Source of the DNA: Mesorhizobium sp. ZC-5
Lineage (GTDB): Bacteria > Pseudomonadota > Alphaproteobacteria > Rhizobiales > Rhizobiaceae
Reading direction: 5' to 3'
Length of the DNA: 64,000 nt
Assembly (NCBI RefSeq): GCF_025753855.1
Contig: NZ_JAOWPT010000013.1
Coordinates: 1-64,000 of the forward strand
The notes beneath the pieces are model-generated. The model ran no database searches and was not told the origin of the DNA. It worked only from the letters and a program-made list of their open reading frames with translations. Position numbers and translations under genes: made by a program. This document shows positions 7,815 through 16,923 of this stretch, one piece after another (within the stretch, counting starts at the first letter, position 1; each line of letters starts with the position of its first letter).

Positions 7815-8714
7815 TTAGCGGCCAGACTTGAAATCGTTCGCCAGCGCCATCGCCTCGTCAAGAAGCGCCTTGACGAGCGGCGTGTGCGGCTCGCGCTTGG
7901 CCGCGACCAGCCCAACCAGATGGCTGGCGTCGGGCTCGACGATCGGAATGGCACGGATCGGCTCGGCGAAGCCGAAGGTCTCGGCGAGATTGAGCGGCAT
8001 GATCGATGACCATTTGCCGGTGCGAATATGCGAAAACAAGACGATCATTGAATTCGATTCGAGCGTCGGCCGTGCCACCGAGCCGGCTTCTGCCAGATGC
8101 TGGTCGATGATGCGCCTGTTCTGCATGTCGGGCGTCAGCAGGCAGAGAGGCTGGGTGCTCACTTCCGCCCAGGTGACCTGGTTGCGGTCGGCGAACACGT
8201 TGCCGGCCGCGGTGATGAGCTGGTAGCGCTCGGAATAGAGCGGTACGCTGGTCACCCGTCCCAGCGGCTCGTTGTCAAGATAGGTGATGCCGGCCTCGAT
8301 ATCGAAATTGCCGAGCAGCGACAGAACCTCGATCGAGGTGCGCGACAGCACCGAGAAGGTAACGCCCGGATGCTTGTCGCGGAACGGCGTGGTGAGCCGC
8401 GGCACCATGGCGAGCGCGGTCGGGATCGCGGCGATGCGGATGCGACCGGAAAGGCCGTGTCGCGCCGCCCGCATCTCCTCGCGCATCGTGCGGGTGTCGC
8501 CGGCGATGCGCCGCGCCCAGGTCAGCACCTGCTCGCCCTCCGGCGTCAGCCCCTGGAAGCGCGAGCCGCGCAGCACCAGCATGACGCCGAGCTGGTCCTC
8601 CAGCTGCTTGATCGCCGCCGAAAGCGTCGGCTGCGTGATACCCAACGTTTCTGCGGCGCGCCCGAAATGCTGTTCCTTGGCCAGCGCGATGAAGAATTCC
8701 AGTTTGTCGATCAT
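7815..8714 (-). CDS. LysR-family regulator, probable FdsR
   Basis: 299 aa. N-terminal winged helix-turn-helix (FFIALAKEQHFGRAAETLGI then TQPTLSAAIKQLEDQLG, about residues 7-43) followed by a LysR substrate domain. It begins the fds cluster and is transcribed toward fdsG, so it is probably the formate dehydrogenase regulator found in this position in other fds loci. In contrast to many LysR genes it is codirectional with, not divergent from, its presumed target, so the target promoter must lie in the 113-bp gap after its stop or the genes must be cotranscribed. The effector is unknown. Confidence 0.85.
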   Translation of the reverse strand: MIDKLEFFIALAKEQHFGRAAETLGITQPTLSAAIKQLEDQLGVMLVLRGSRFQGLTPEGEQVLTWARRIAGDTRTMREEMRAARHGLSGRIRIAAIPTALAMVPRLTTPFRDKHPGVTFSVLSRTSIEVLSLLGNFDIEAGITYLDNEPLGRVTSVPLYSERYQLITAAGNVFADRNQVTWAEVSTQPLCLLTPDMQNRRIIDQHLAEAGSVARPTLESNSMIVLFSHIRTGKWSSIMPLNLAETFGFAEPIRAIPIVEPDASHLVGLVAAKREPHTPLVKALLDEAMALANDFKSGR

Positions 8715-8909
8715 GGCGGCAAGCTAACCTTCCGCCGGGATTTGCGCCAGCGCGGGGCTGACCGGGGCGTAACCAGCGCAACAAGGCCGCTTCTGACGGA
8801 ACTCTGCCGTGGACAACGCCGTTTTGCCGGCTATGAAAAGGACGTCGCAGCCCGCGCAATGGGCTAAGTAACAACCGGTTGACCTGATTCCTGAAAGGAG
8901 TGCGCGGCC

Positions 8910-9554
8910 ATGCTGGGTTGGTTCCGGGCTTTGCTGCCCCGCGAGGACAAGTTCTTCGATCTTTTCGCCGAGCATGCGCGTACCGTCGTCAGCGGCGCCG
9001 AGGCATTGCAGAAACTTCTGGCCGGCGGAGATGGCATCGAGCGCCATGGCCGCGAGATCATCGAACTGGAAGATAAGGCCGATGCGATCACCGCCAACGT
9101 GCTGATCGCCGTCCACAAGAGCTTCATCACGCCCTTCGACCGCGGCGACATCAAGGATCTCATCCAGTCGATGGACGACGCCATCGACATGATGCGCAAG
9201 GTGGTCAAGACGGTGACCCTGTTCGAGCAGAAAGAGTTCGACCCGAAGATGCAGGAGATGGGCGCGCTGATCGTCCAGGCCGCCAAGCTCAACGCCGAGG
9301 CCATTCCGCTGCTCAACAAGGTCGGTACTCACGCGGCGCGGCTGCAGGCACTGGCCGAGGAGGTGATGCGGGTCGAGGGACGCGCCGACGACCTTCACGA
9401 ACAGGGCCTGAAGGATCTGTTCCACCGGTATGGCAAGACCGACCCCATGGCCTACATGATCGGCAGCGAGATCTACGGCGAGCTCGAAAAGGTGGTAGAC
9501 CGCTTCGAGGACGTCGCCAACGAGATCAGCGGCATCGTGATCGAAAACGTCTGA
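8910..9554 (+). CDS. DUF47 family protein (PhoU-like partner of Pit transporter)
   Basis: 214 aa, ATG with AAAGGAG 8-10 nt upstream. All-helical PhoU-like protein; the N-terminal MLGWFRALLPREDKFFDLF and the acidic ELEDKADAITANV and RVEGRADDLHEQGL repeats are typical of DUF47. These two E-x-x-A-D motifs correspond to the metal-binding motifs of PhoU. It overlaps the phosphate transporter gene by 1 bp (TGATG), the standard DUF47-pit arrangement, so it likely controls or assists phosphate uptake. Confidence 0.88.
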   Translation: MLGWFRALLPREDKFFDLFAEHARTVVSGAEALQKLLAGGDGIERHGREIIELEDKADAITANVLIAVHKSFITPFDRGDIKDLIQSMDDAIDMMRKVVKTVTLFEQKEFDPKMQEMGALIVQAAKLNAEAIPLLNKVGTHAARLQALAEEVMRVEGRADDLHEQGLKDLFHRYGKTDPMAYMIGSEIYGELEKVVDRFEDVANEISGIVIENV

Positions 9555-10558
9555 TGGACGCCTCGCTCGCCTTTCCAATTCTGATCGGCCTGATCGGCGT
9601 CGCGCTGTTCTTCGACTTCCTCAACGGCCTGCACGACGCCGCCAATTCGATCGCAACCATCGTCTCGACGCGGGTTCTGCGGCCGCAATATGCGGTGTTC
9701 TGGGCCGCGTTCTTCAATTTCATCGCCTTCATGTTCTTCGGCCTGCATGTCGCCGAAACGCTGGGCACCGGCATCATCGACGCCAGCATCGTCGACCCGC
9801 GCGTCATTTTCGCCGCCCTCGTCGGCGCCATTGTCTGGAACGTCGTCACCTGGATGTACGGCATTCCGTCGTCGAGCTCGCACGCGCTGATCGGCGGCAT
9901 GATCGGCGCCGGCGTCGCCAAGGCCGGTGTCGGTGCCGTCGTCGTATGGGGCGTGCTGAAGACCACCGCCGCGATCGTGCTGTCGCCGCTCACCGGCTTT
10001 GTCCTCGCGCTGGCGCTGGTGCTTGCCGTCTCGTGGATATTCGTGCGCCAGTCGCCCTTCGCCGTCGACAGCACCTTCCGGGTGCTGCAATTCGTCTCCG
10101 CCTCGCTCTATTCGCTCGGCCACGGCGGCAACGACGCGCAGAAGACGATGGGCATCATCGCGGTGCTGCTCTATTCGCAGGGCCAGCTCGGCGACACGTT
10201 CTACGTGCCCTTCTGGGTGGTCATTTCCTGCCAGGCCGCGCTGGCGCTCGGCACTCTGTTTGGCGGCTGGCGCATCGTCCACACGATGGGCTCGAAGATC
10301 ACCAAGCTCAATCCCATGCAGGGCTTCTGCGCCGAAACCGGCGGCGCCATCACCCTGTTCGCCGCGACGTGGCTCGGCATCCCCGTCTCGACCACCCACA
10401 CCATCACCGGCGCGATCATCGGTGTCGGCGCTGCCCGCCGCGTCTCGGCGGTTCGCTGGGGCCTCGCCGGCAACATCGTCTGGGCCTGGATCATCACCCT
10501 GCCGGCAACCGCGCTGATCGCCGCGCTGACCTACGCGGTCGCCGGGATTTTCGCCTGA
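9554..10558 (+). CDS. pit: Inorganic phosphate transporter, Pit family
   Basis: 334 aa, about ten membrane segments. Both PHO4 signature repeats are present: FDFLNGLHDAANSIATIVST near residue 16 and SLGHGGNDAQKTMGIIAV near residue 190, plus two copies of the SSSHALIGG / STTHTITGAI type loops. Imports phosphate (usually as a metal-phosphate complex) with protons. Translationally coupled to the upstream DUF47 gene. Shorter than E. coli PitA (499 aa) but of normal length for rhizobial Pit proteins. Confidence 0.92.
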   Translation: MDASLAFPILIGLIGVALFFDFLNGLHDAANSIATIVSTRVLRPQYAVFWAAFFNFIAFMFFGLHVAETLGTGIIDASIVDPRVIFAALVGAIVWNVVTWMYGIPSSSSHALIGGMIGAGVAKAGVGAVVVWGVLKTTAAIVLSPLTGFVLALALVLAVSWIFVRQSPFAVDSTFRVLQFVSASLYSLGHGGNDAQKTMGIIAVLLYSQGQLGDTFYVPFWVVISCQAALALGTLFGGWRIVHTMGSKITKLNPMQGFCAETGGAITLFAATWLGIPVSTTHTITGAIIGVGAARRVSAVRWGLAGNIVWAWIITLPATALIAALTYAVAGIFA

Positions 10559-10655
10559 GCACACACCCCTGCACCGACAGCGATGGTCGCGCCTGCGCTT
10601 GGTTCTGCCGGCGATCTGCACTATCTGAAGCGCAACAGGGAGTTTGAAGCGCGAA

Positions 10656-11849
10656 ATGTCCGTCACCAAGGAAGCCGTCATCGAGCGGCTGAAGACGATC
10701 AAGGGCCCGGATTTCGAGGGCGATATCGTCAGCCTCGGGCTGGTCTCCGACATCTTCATTGCCGACAGCAAGGTTTTCTTCTCGATCACCGTGCCGGCCG
10801 CCCGGGCGCAGGAACTCGAAGCCCTGCGCGCCGCGGCCGAACGGGTGGTCACCGCAATTCCAGGCGTCGCAGGCGCCATGGTGGCCTTGACCGCCGAAAA
10901 GAAGGGCGGCGGCATGGAGGCACCGGTTCCGCCGCGTCCCGCAGCACCCCGTCCGGCGCCGCCCGCGGCAAGACCCGCGACGCCTCCAGCCTCGCCGAGA
11001 CCCGCCCCGCATGCACCTTCCGGCCAACAGCCCGCCAAACGTGGCGTGCCCGGCATCGAGGCGATCATCGCGGTGGCCAGCGGCAAGGGCGGCGTCGGCA
11101 AGTCGACCACCGCCGCCAATATCGCGCTCGGCCTTGCCGCCAATGGGCTGAAGGTCGGTGTGCTCGATGCCGACATCTACGGTCCGTCGATGCCGCGGCT
11201 TCTGAACATCCATGGCCGCCCCGAGACCGTTGACGGCAAGGTTCTGAAGCCGATGCAGAACTACGGCCTCAAGGTCATGTCGATGGGCTTCCTCGTCGAC
11301 GAGGAGACGCCGATGATCTGGCGCGGTCCGATGGTGATGTCGGCGCTCACCCAGATGCTGCGCGAGGTCGAATGGGGCCTGCTCGACGTGCTGGTCGTCG
11401 ACATGCCGCCCGGCACCGGCGACGCGCAGCTCACCATGGCCCAGTCCGTACCGCTTGCCGGCGCTGTCATCGTCTCGACGCCGCAGGATCTGGCCCTCAT
11501 CGACGCCCGCAAGGGCCTCAACATGTTCAGGAAGGTCGAGGTGCCGCTGCTCGGCATTGTCGAGAACATGAGCTATTTCGTCGCCCCTGACACCGGCAAG
11601 CGTTACGACATCTTCGGCCATGGCGGCGCGCGCAGGGAGGCCGAGCGCCTTGGCGTCAGTTTCCTTGGAGAAGTGCCGCTGGAAATGGGCATCCGAGAAA
11701 GCTCCGACGCCGGCGCGCCGGTCGTCGTCTCGAAGCCGGACGGGGCGGAAGCGAAAATCTACCGCGACATCGCCACGAAAGTGTGGGAACGCCTCAACGA
11801 GGAGCGCGGCGCAGCGGAAGCGGCGGTGCCGTCGATTGTTTTTGAATGA
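10656..11849 (+). CDS. mrp: Mrp/NBP35-family P-loop ATPase, Fe-S cluster carrier (ApbC)
   Basis: 397 aa from the ATG at 10656; a TTG at 10644 is in frame but lies almost on top of the AGGGAG at 10637-10642, so the ATG is better. N-terminal MIP18/DUF59 domain (about 1-90), a Pro/Ala-rich linker (about 95-135), then a ParA-like ATPase with deviant Walker A SGKGGVGKST, DADIYGPSMPRLL and DMPPGTGD. Predicted to carry Fe-S clusters to target enzymes in the cytoplasm. Unusual point: at the position where many ApbC proteins have the cluster-bridging CxxC (between NMSYF and DIFGHGGA) this protein has VAPDTGKRY with no cysteine. Confidence 0.9.
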   Translation: MSVTKEAVIERLKTIKGPDFEGDIVSLGLVSDIFIADSKVFFSITVPAARAQELEALRAAAERVVTAIPGVAGAMVALTAEKKGGGMEAPVPPRPAAPRPAPPAARPATPPASPRPAPHAPSGQQPAKRGVPGIEAIIAVASGKGGVGKSTTAANIALGLAANGLKVGVLDADIYGPSMPRLLNIHGRPETVDGKVLKPMQNYGLKVMSMGFLVDEETPMIWRGPMVMSALTQMLREVEWGLLDVLVVDMPPGTGDAQLTMAQSVPLAGAVIVSTPQDLALIDARKGLNMFRKVEVPLLGIVENMSYFVAPDTGKRYDIFGHGGARREAERLGVSFLGEVPLEMGIRESSDAGAPVVVSKPDGAEAKIYRDIATKVWERLNEERGAAEAAVPSIVFE

Positions 11850-11934
11850 GGTGAGTGAGTAGGGAATAGTGAGTAGGGAATAGTGAATCGAGCGTCGCCC
11901 GGAGAGCTTGCGCTCGTACGGGCCGAAAGCGAAC

Positions 11935-11990
11935 ACTACTCACTACTCACTACTCACTACTCACTACTCACTACTCACTACTCACTACTC
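11935..11990. repeat. Eight tandem copies of a 7-bp repeat (ACTACTC)
   Basis: ACTACTC is repeated eight times without interruption between mrp and the enoyl-CoA hydratase. Just upstream (11856-11884) the complement-like GAGTAGGGAATAGT occurs twice. A 7-bp unit drifts by about two thirds of a helical turn per copy. A related array follows the hydratase gene at 12864. Confidence 0.95.
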
Positions 11991-12010
11991 GCTCGGAGGA
12001 GAGACCTCAA

Positions 12011-12814
12011 TTGCCTACCGAATCCCCCGTCCTGCACGAGCGCCGCGACGGTTATGCCGTGCTCACCCTCAACCGCCCCGACCGGCTGAACGCCTTCAAC
12101 GAGGCGCAGCACCTGGCGTTGCGGGCTGCGCTGAACGAGTGCGCCAAGGACGATGCCTGCCGTGCCGTGGTGCTGACCGGGGCAGGTCGCGGCTTCTGCG
12201 CGGGCCAGGACCTCTTCGACCGCGACCCGACGATTCTCGGCGAGAATCCCGATCTCGGCCGCACGCTCGAAACCTTCTACAATCCGCTGATCCTGCAGCT
12301 TCGCAATCTGGAGAAGCCGGTCATCTGCGCCGTCAACGGCGTCGCCGCCGGCGCCGGCGCCAACATCGCGCTTGCCTGCGACATCGTCATTGGAGCGAAA
12401 TCGGCGAAATTCATCCAGGCCTTTTCGAAGATCGCGCTGATCCCCGATGCCGGCGGCACCTGGTGGCTGACCCGCCATCTCGGCGAGGCCCGCGCCAAGG
12501 CGCTGGCGCTGACGGCGCATCCGCTCTCCGCCGAAGACGCCGCGAACTGGGGCCTGATCTGGCGGGCTGTCGACGACGAAAAGTTGATGGACGAGGTGAC
12601 TGCGCTTGCCGAAGCTTTCGCCAACGGCCCGACGCATGCCTATGCGCTGACCAAAAAGGCGATCCACGCCGCTTCCGGCAACACGCTGGAAGAACAGTTG
12701 CAGGTCGAGCGCAGGCTGCAGCACGAAGCCGGCCAGTCCGACAACTACAAGGAAGGCGTCGCGGCGTTCCTGGCGAAACGGCCGGCGGTGTTTACGGGGA
12801 AGAAGTCACGTTAG
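12011..12814 (+). CDS. Enoyl-CoA hydratase/isomerase, PaaG-like
   Basis: 267 aa from a TTG start at 12011; GGAGGAGAG lies 8 nt upstream and no ATG fits the conserved N-terminus. Crotonase fold: oxyanion-hole segments GRGFCAGQDLFDRD (about 59-72) and NGVAAGAGANIALACD (about 113-128), then SKIALIPDAGGTWWLTRHLG. The GQDL loop and an Asp at the position of PaaG's active-site residue suggest the 2-(1,2-epoxyphenyl)acetyl-CoA isomerase subfamily, but no other phenylacetate genes are nearby, so the substrate is open. Heptanucleotide repeats flank the gene on both sides, and the next gene converges. Confidence 0.85.
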   Translation: MPTESPVLHERRDGYAVLTLNRPDRLNAFNEAQHLALRAALNECAKDDACRAVVLTGAGRGFCAGQDLFDRDPTILGENPDLGRTLETFYNPLILQLRNLEKPVICAVNGVAAGAGANIALACDIVIGAKSAKFIQAFSKIALIPDAGGTWWLTRHLGEARAKALALTAHPLSAEDAANWGLIWRAVDDEKLMDEVTALAEAFANGPTHAYALTKKAIHAASGNTLEEQLQVERRLQHEAGQSDNYKEGVAAFLAKRPAVFTGKKSR

Positions 12815-12863
12815 CAGGGCGTGGATCGAAAGCGTTTGCCGTAGCGCCAATCCGATCGAATTT

Positions 12864-12898
12864 ACTCCCTACTCCCTACTCCCTACTCCCTACTCCCT
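12864..12898. repeat. Five tandem copies of a 7-bp repeat (ACTCCCT)
   Basis: ACTCCCT is repeated five times, running up to the stop codon (12898-12900) of the convergent CoxG-like gene. The unit differs from the ACTACTC array at 11935 by two bases and has the same period. Confidence 0.95.
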
Positions 12899-13347
12899 TA
12901 CCCACTCACCCGCTTGTTGAAGTTGGAGAAGAACTCGCCGGCGAGCTTCTTGGACGTGGACGTGATCAGCCGGCTGCCGAGCTGCGCGATCTTGCCGCCG
13001 ACATCGGCCTTGGCCGCGTATTTGAGCAGCGTCGTGTCCGGCCCGTCTTCGTTGAGGATCACGTCGGCGCCGCCCTTCGCGAAACCGGCGATGCCGCCCT
13101 TGCCTTCACCGGCGATCGTGTAGGAATGCGGCGGCTTCAGGTTCTTCAGCGTCACCTCGCCGGCGAAGGTCGCCTTGATCGGCCCGATCTTCAGCACCAC
13201 GGTCGCAGCCATGTCGGTCGGCGACTTCATCTCCAGGCTCTGGCAGCCGGGAATGCAATCCTTCAGCACGGCGGGGTCGTTCAGCGCCTCCCATACCTTC
13301 TGCACGGGTGCGGCAATCTTTTCCTCGCCTTCGATGATAAGGGCCAT
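12898..13347 (-). CDS. SRPBCC-fold protein, CoxG (carbon monoxide dehydrogenase subunit G) family
   Basis: 149 aa from the ATG at 13347 with GGAGGAAG 7 nt upstream; the longer frame upstream has no ribosome site. The START/SRPBCC pattern is clear: EGEEKIAAPVQKVWEALNDP at the N-terminus, KDCIPGCQSLE, then KIGPIKATFAGEVTL and a C-terminal KKLAGEFFSNF. CoxG proteins recruit or mature CO dehydrogenase-type molybdenum hydroxylases at the membrane, or bind small ligands. No coxMSL genes are adjacent, so the partner is not known. The stop codon abuts the ACTCCCT array. Confidence 0.82.
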   Translation of the reverse strand: MALIIEGEEKIAAPVQKVWEALNDPAVLKDCIPGCQSLEMKSPTDMAATVVLKIGPIKATFAGEVTLKNLKPPHSYTIAGEGKGGIAGFAKGGADVILNEDGPDTTLLKYAAKADVGGKIAQLGSRLITSTSKKLAGEFFSNFNKRVSG

Positions 13348-13435
13348 GTGAACTTCCTCCCGGCTGAAACTGCTGCGCGATGCGTAGCGAACACCGTCCG
13401 TCTTGTCCATCGCACGAAAGTGCATCAGCGCGCCG

Positions 13436-14239
13436 TCAATCGCCGTCGTCCGGGATCTTCAGGATGTGCCCGCAGGCCTTGCAGTGCACCGCGTCGGGAT
13501 CATGCCGCTGCAGCGCGCATTGCGGGCAGGGGAAAAACACCTTGGCCGGCCGGAAGATGGACTGCGCCAGCCGCACGAACAGCGAGATGCCGATGATCAT
13601 GGTGAGGATGGCCGTCAGCTTGCCCCACACGCCGGGCAGCACGATGTCGCCGAAGCCCGTCGTCGTCACCGTCGCCACCGTGAAATAGAGCGCGTCGACA
13701 TAGGCATCGAGGCCGCCGGCGGAGCGGAAGAAGAAGGTGTAGACGAAGCCGGTGATGATGAAGAGGAAGGTCAAAAGATTCACCACCGCATGGGTGGTCT
13801 CACGCCATTCGCCCAGTCCGTAATGACCGAGCGGCCGCCACAGGAAGCCGGTGCGCGACAGCGACCACAGCCTCAAAATCCGCAGGAAGCCGAGATTGGC
13901 GAGTGTCGCGGGGAAGAGCAGCGTCAACAGGATGAAGATGTCGACCCAGACGGTCGGCTGCCGGAGTTGCCGCGGGATGTCGGCGGAGGCGTAGAGCCTT
14001 GCCACGATATCGGCGGCAAGCAAGGCCGCGACGGAATAGTCGAGCCACAGGAACGAGGCGGTCTCCTGCAGCAGCGGCGTCGCAATGAAGAATGCGAGGA
14101 TGGCGAGATCGATGATGATGACCGCAAGCTGGAAGCGGACGGCGCCGGGCGTGCGCCCATGGTAGAGCCGGCGCAGCGTGTCGCGAAGCGTGGCCGTGTC
14201 GGCGGGTTCCTGAGCCTCGGTCTTTTTCTTCGCGGTCAT
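13436..14239 (-). CDS. Six-helix potassium channel with C-terminal zinc ribbon
   Basis: 267 aa from ATG 14239; longer in-frame starts exist to 14380 but give an N-terminus without family character, and no start has a strong ribosome site. Six membrane segments as in voltage-gated-like channels: several hydrophobic helices, an arginine-spaced helix LGFLRILRLWSLSRTGFLWR (S4-like), and a pore with the filter TTTGFGD (GFGD at 195-198). The C-terminal 30 residues hold C-P-x-C and C-K-x-C, a zinc-ribbon pair not part of standard channels. Probably an inner-membrane potassium channel. It lies close to the CoxG-like gene in the same direction. Confidence 0.82.
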   Translation of the reverse strand: MTAKKKTEAQEPADTATLRDTLRRLYHGRTPGAVRFQLAVIIIDLAILAFFIATPLLQETASFLWLDYSVAALLAADIVARLYASADIPRQLRQPTVWVDIFILLTLLFPATLANLGFLRILRLWSLSRTGFLWRPLGHYGLGEWRETTHAVVNLLTFLFIITGFVYTFFFRSAGGLDAYVDALYFTVATVTTTGFGDIVLPGVWGKLTAILTMIIGISLFVRLAQSIFRPAKVFFPCPQCALQRHDPDAVHCKACGHILKIPDDGD

Positions 14240-15071
14240 AGCCAAGGCGATAGCGCTATGGGCGTTGTACGTCCAGTGGACCGCTGCATCTGGTGTCGCT
14301 GCCGCGATGACGCGAGAGAAGTGATATTTCTGATTTCTTTCTGGGTCGGCGATCTGCGACGGGATGCGCATGGAGGCCAACCGGCTGGAGCATGCCCATC
14401 ATCCCTACCCGGCACCGGTCAACGCTGAATCGAAGTGCTTCGTCAGTCATCCATGGAGAAAGCTGCCCCGCAAGGGTGTGGATAGATTCCGCCCGTTTCC
14501 TGTGGTTTTACGCCTCGTTTGAAGATTCTTCTCCACGATTTCAATGACTTGTACGATTTCTGCAGAAATCGTCTGTCCACACCCTTCGCCGCCTCCCGCA
14601 TAATGACCGTGTTGTTCTTTGTGGGGGTCTGGGTGGCCACCGGGTTGACCAGGGAGAACAGCGGCGTCGGGACTGGCCTCGCTCCGGGTGCGAGGCTGGG
14701 GGCGGTAATGCCTCCAAGGTTCCGGCCCTCGACGTACGGTGAGCCTACGGCCTTCTGGCACAGGGCGAGCCGGGCGGGGCAGCAACGCCGGCGGTGCGCG
14801 TCTTTCGGGCATCGTTACTGAAAACAGCGCTGTCGGTCCGTCCGGCAGGCGCGCACCGCCTCCCCCACACTTTTCACACGGGAGGCACCACAGCCTCCCA
14901 ATGGCCAGGCCGGCAAAAACCGGAGCGTGGCAACGGAGAGGCGCGTGCTGGATGGCTCGAACGAGCAAAGCACGTGAATTCAACAAAGCACAGGCCGCTG
15001 GACCCTATCGAGGGCCTTGCCTGTCTTCGCGCGTTGCCATATCGATTTGTCCTACAAATACGGAGACATCG
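14240..15071. other. 832-bp non-coding stretch upstream of the dehydratase gene
   Basis: No frame here has both a ribosome site and a recognisable protein. It holds a 20-bp perfect palindrome (14553-14572), a GC-rich hairpin CCTCGC..GCGAGG near 14682-14698, and a perfect hairpin GGGAGGC-N6-GCCTCCC at 14880-14899. It must include the promoter of the dehydratase. A structured RNA is possible, but I recognise none. Confidence 0.5.
14553..14572. repeat. 20-bp perfect palindrome
   Basis: ACGATTTCTG is followed directly by its exact reverse complement, with no spacer. It is isolated in non-coding DNA, 500 bp before the dehydratase start. It could be a regulator site. Confidence 0.85.
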
Positions 15072-16877
15072 ATGGCCGGCCCCGGTTCGCATAAAAAGAA
15101 ATTTCGCTCGCAGGAATGGTTCGACAATCCCGACAATCCGGGCATGACCGCGCTCTATCTTGAGCGCTACCTGAATTTCGGCCTCACCCGCGAGGAGTTG
15201 CAATCCGGCAAGCCGCTGATCGGCATTGCCCAGACCGGCTCGGACCTGTCGCCCTGCAACCGCCATCACATCGAGCTTGCCAAGCGTGTGCGCGCCGGCA
15301 TCGAGGCGATGGGCGGCGTCCCGTTTGAATTTCCCTGCCATCCGATCCAGGAAACCGGCAAGCGGCCGACCGCTTCGCTCGACCGCAACCTTGCTTATCT
15401 CTCGCTGGTCGAAGTGCTGTTCGGTTATCCGCTCGACGGCGTCGTGCTGACCATCGGCTGCGACAAGACCACGCCGGCACTGCTGATGGCGGCGGCCACC
15501 GTCAACATCCCGGCGATCGCCCTGTCGGTCGGACCGATGCTCAACGGCTGGCATCGCGGCGAACGCACGGGGTCGGGCACCATCGCCTGGAAGGCCCGCG
15601 AACTGCACGCCGCGGGCGAGATCGACTACGACGAATTCATGGATCTGGTGGCGTCGTCGGCCCCGTCGGTCGGCTACTGCAACACAATGGGCACCGCCAC
15701 CACGATGAATTCGCTGGCCGAGGCGCTCGGCATGCAGTTGCCCGGCTCGGCGGCGATCCCCGCGCCGTACCGCGAGCGCGGCCAGATCGCCTACGAGACC
15801 GGCAAGCGCATCGTCGAAATGGTGCACCAGGACATCAAGCCTTCCGATATCATGACGCGCGAGGCCTTCGAAAACGCCATCGTCGTCAATTCGGCGATCG
15901 GCGGCTCCACCAATGCGCCGATCCACCTCAACGCCGTCGCCCGCCATCTCGACATCCAGCTCGACAATGACGACTGGCAGAAGCTCGGCCACCACGTGCC
16001 GCTGCTGGTCAATCTGCAGCCGGCCGGCGAATATCTCGGCGAGGACTATCACCGGGCCGGCGGTGTGCCGGCCGTCGTGATGGAATTGATGAGCGCCGGC
16101 CTGCTGCCGCACCCGGAGGCGCTGACCGTCAACGGCAAGTCGATGGGCGACAATTGCGAGGGCGTCGAGAATCTCAACACCGAGGTCATCCGCAAGGTGG
16201 CGAGCCCGCTCAAGGAACATGCCGGCTTCATCAACCTCAAGGGCAATCTGTTCGACAGCGCCATCATGAAGACCAGCGTCATTTCGCCGGAATTCCGCGA
16301 CCGCTACCTCTCCAACCCGAAGGACCCGGAAGCCTTCGAAGGCAAGGCGATGGTGTTCGACGGGCCGGAGGATTATCACGCCCGCATCGACGATCCGGCG
16401 CTCGGCATCGACGAGTTTACCGTGCTGTTCATGCGCGGCGCCGGTCCGGTCGGCTATCCCGGTGGCGCCGAGGTGGTCAACATGCAGCCGCCGGCCTATC
16501 TCATCAAGAAGGGCGTCCACTCGCTGCCGTGCATCGGCGACGGCAGGCAATCCGGCACGTCTGGCTCCCCCTCCATCCTCAATGCTTCGCCTGAAGCCGC
16601 CGTCGGTGGCGGGCTGGCGCTGCTGAAAAGCGGCGACCGCGTCCGCATCGACCTGAAGAAGGGCACCGCCGACATTCTCGTCACCGATGAGGAGATCGTG
16701 CGCCGCCGCGCCGAGCTGCAGAACAATGGCGGTTACCAATTCCCCGTTCATCAGACGCCATGGCAGGAGATCCAGCGCGGCATGGTCGACCAGCTGGCGC
16801 AAGGCATGGTGCTGAAGCCGGCTGTCAAATACCAGCGCGTCGCCCAGACCAGGGGGATCCCACGCGACAACCACTAA
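15072..16877 (+). CDS. IlvD/Edd-family dehydratase, sugar-acid (arabonate/xylonate) type
   Basis: 601 aa, ATG at 15072 with GGAGA 5 nt upstream. Dihydroxyacid/6-phosphogluconate dehydratase fold with Fe-S cluster cysteines at [10 protein letters not shown] (about residue 61), [15 protein letters not shown] (about 131) and [18 protein letters not shown] (about 202). [20 protein letters not shown] near residue 500 is the C-terminal signature. The length (about 600 aa) and the DLSPCNRHH form fit the L-arabonate/D-xylonate dehydratase branch rather than IlvD. It would remove water from an aldonic acid in a non-phosphorylating sugar pathway. It stands alone and is followed by a mosaic repeat. Confidence 0.87.
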   Translation: MAGPGSHKKKFRSQEWFDNPDNPGMTALYLERYLNFGLTREELQSGKPLIGIAQTGSDLSPCNRHHIELAKRVRAGIEAMGGVPFEFPCHPIQETGKRPTASLDRNLAYLSLVEVLFGYPLDGVVLTIGCDKTTPALLMAAATVNIPAIALSVGPMLNGWHRGERTGSGTIAWKARELHAAGEIDYDEFMDLVASSAPSVGYCNTMGTATTMNSLAEALGMQLPGSAAIPAPYRERGQIAYETGKRIVEMVHQDIKPSDIMTREAFENAIVVNSAIGGSTNAPIHLNAVARHLDIQLDNDDWQKLGHHVPLLVNLQPAGEYLGEDYHRAGGVPAVVMELMSAGLLPHPEALTVNGKSMGDNCEGVENLNTEVIRKVASPLKEHAGFINLKGNLFDSAIMKTSVISPEFRDRYLSNPKDPEAFEGKAMVFDGPEDYHARIDDPALGIDEFTVLFMRGAGPVGYPGGAEVVNMQPPAYLIKKGVHSLPCIGDGRQSGTSGSPSILNASPEAAVGGGLALLKSGDRVRIDLKKGTADILVTDEEIVRRRAELQNNGGYQFPVHQTPWQEIQRGMVDQLAQGMVLKPAVKYQRVAQTRGIPRDNH

Positions 16878-16923
16878 TGCATGTCGCCCGAAAGTGTCCT
16901 CGGTTTCGGGATAACGACATGCA
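16878..16923. repeat. Nested palindromic repeat after the dehydratase stop
   Basis: TGCATGTCG-CCCGAAA-loop-TTTCGGG-ATAA-CGACATGCA: both stems (9 and 7 bp) are perfect. The element begins on the base after the stop codon. This TGCATGTCG/CGACATGCA wording is one I recall as an interspersed palindrome in Rhizobium and Mesorhizobium. It may act as a transcript end. Confidence 0.8.

Noticed and set aside
11935-11990. CRISPR-like array
   Set aside because: It is a pure 7-bp tandem repeat with no spacers, and no cas genes are present.
11908-13596. 562-codon plus-strand frame across the hydratase gene and repeats
   Set aside because: Its start consists of translated tandem repeats (HYSLLTT units) and the remainder is out of frame with the enoyl-CoA hydratase.
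14874-16874. 666-codon minus-strand frame opposite the sugar-acid dehydratase
   Set aside because: Composition is that of an antisense shadow (Asp/Arg/His-rich, no domain), while the plus strand encodes the conserved dehydratase.
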